This document shows positions 63,817 to 64,000 of a stretch of 64,000 bases of DNA, piece by piece; positions within the stretch are counted from its first letter, which is position 1; each line of letters begins with the position of its first letter. This stretch comes from Oscillospiraceae bacterium (GTDB taxonomy: Bacteria; Bacillota; Clostridia; Oscillospirales; Ruminococcaceae). Below the pieces are notes generated by a model that was given only the letters and a program-made list of their open reading frames with translations, was not told where the DNA came from and searched no databases. The stretch lies in the NCBI GenBank assembly GCA_030539275.1, contig JAUNSK010000001.1:16788-80787 (forward strand), given 5' to 3'. A program made the translations under genes and the position numbers.

Positions 63817-64000
63817 ATGCTCGATACTGAAGATATAGCAAAGATCGTTCAACAGATAGTATCAACAATGGATTTATCAGCACTTGCCAAGGCACAGGCA
63901 CAGCAGCCTGCAGCAAAACCTGCAGCAGCTGTTACTAGTGACAACGGAGTATTCGACAAGGTCGAGGATGCAATAGATGCGGCATACCAGGCACAGAAAT
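63817..64000 (+). CDS. Start of a microcompartment-type aldehyde dehydrogenase (partial)
   Basis: The first 61 codons of a gene cut by the right edge. It begins with an amphipathic helix (LDTEDIAKIVQQIVSTM), a Gln/Pro/Ala-rich linker (~25-42) and then GVFDKVEDAIDAAYQAQ, the usual start of CoA-acylating aldehyde dehydrogenases such as PduP and its relatives. The N-terminal helix plus linker is the layout of an encapsulation peptide. TTGAGGTG precedes the ATG, 16 bases after the aldolase stop, so the genes are co-transcribed. It would oxidise the aldehyde made by the aldolase to an acyl-CoA. Assignment rests on a short N-terminal part. Confidence 0.75.
   Translation, partial: MLDTEDIAKIVQQIVSTMDLSALAKAQAQQPAAKPAAAVTSDNGVFDKVEDAIDAAYQAQK

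Overview
The window comes from a low-GC, Gram-positive anaerobic gut or rumen bacterium, most likely a cellulosome-forming Ruminococcus or close relative (Oscillospiraceae). The evidence is four secreted proteins with dockerin modules (a GH53 galactanase, a BspA-like leucine-rich-repeat protein, a PL11 rhamnogalacturonan lyase and a double CE12 esterase), strong AGGAGG ribosome binding sites, consensus sigma-A promoters, frequent TTG/GTG starts and lipoprotein signal peptides. No rRNA, tRNA, CRISPR array, transposase or phage gene was seen.

Layout. 1-8.8 kb holds single-gene units: a lipoprotein hydrolase, an HD-GYP protein, a small alarmone synthetase, a GyrI-like protein, a LysR regulator, an iron alcohol dehydrogenase, a hexapeptide acetyltransferase, a cupin and a LytTR response regulator. 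9-23 kb holds surface and regulatory genes: a secreted protein with two cellulose-binding-like domains and a probable caspase-fold peptidase, a DUF2079 membrane protein, a KdpDE-like two-component system, YwbE, the GH53 galactanase and the LRR-dockerin protein. 23.2-35.1 kb (minus strand) is an eleven-gene operon that reads as sialic acid uptake and breakdown: a peptide-type ABC importer, an FAD oxidoreductase, YhcH, NanA, an N-acylglucosamine 2-epimerase, NagA and NagB, with a divergent RpiR-type regulator. 36.2-43.5 kb holds a probable lipid operon (SDR, HAD phosphatase, and an acyl-AMP ligase/ACP/PlsC fusion), a WYL regulator and a phasin-like/UbiB kinase pair. 43.7-48.7 kb is a pectin (rhamnogalacturonan I) operon. 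49-55 kb has uvrBA and a D-lactate dehydrogenase.

The right end (55.6-64.0 kb) is the most striking part. A ribose-type ABC importer is followed by 5-methylthioribose kinase (mtnK) and 5-methylthioribose-1-phosphate isomerase (mtnA), a DeoR regulator, a class II aldolase with an amphipathic C-terminal tail, and the beginning of an aldehyde dehydrogenase with an amphipathic N-terminal tail. The tails look like bacterial microcompartment encapsulation peptides. Together the genes predict import of 5-methylthioribose or 5-deoxyribose, phosphorylation, isomerisation, and cleavage to dihydroxyacetone phosphate plus an aldehyde that is handled inside a microcompartment. Shell genes would lie beyond the right edge and are not visible here. 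Two promoters in this cluster share a 14-base string and A-rich repeats, which fits common control by the DeoR protein.

All functions are inferred from motifs and gene context read by eye; no database search was run.
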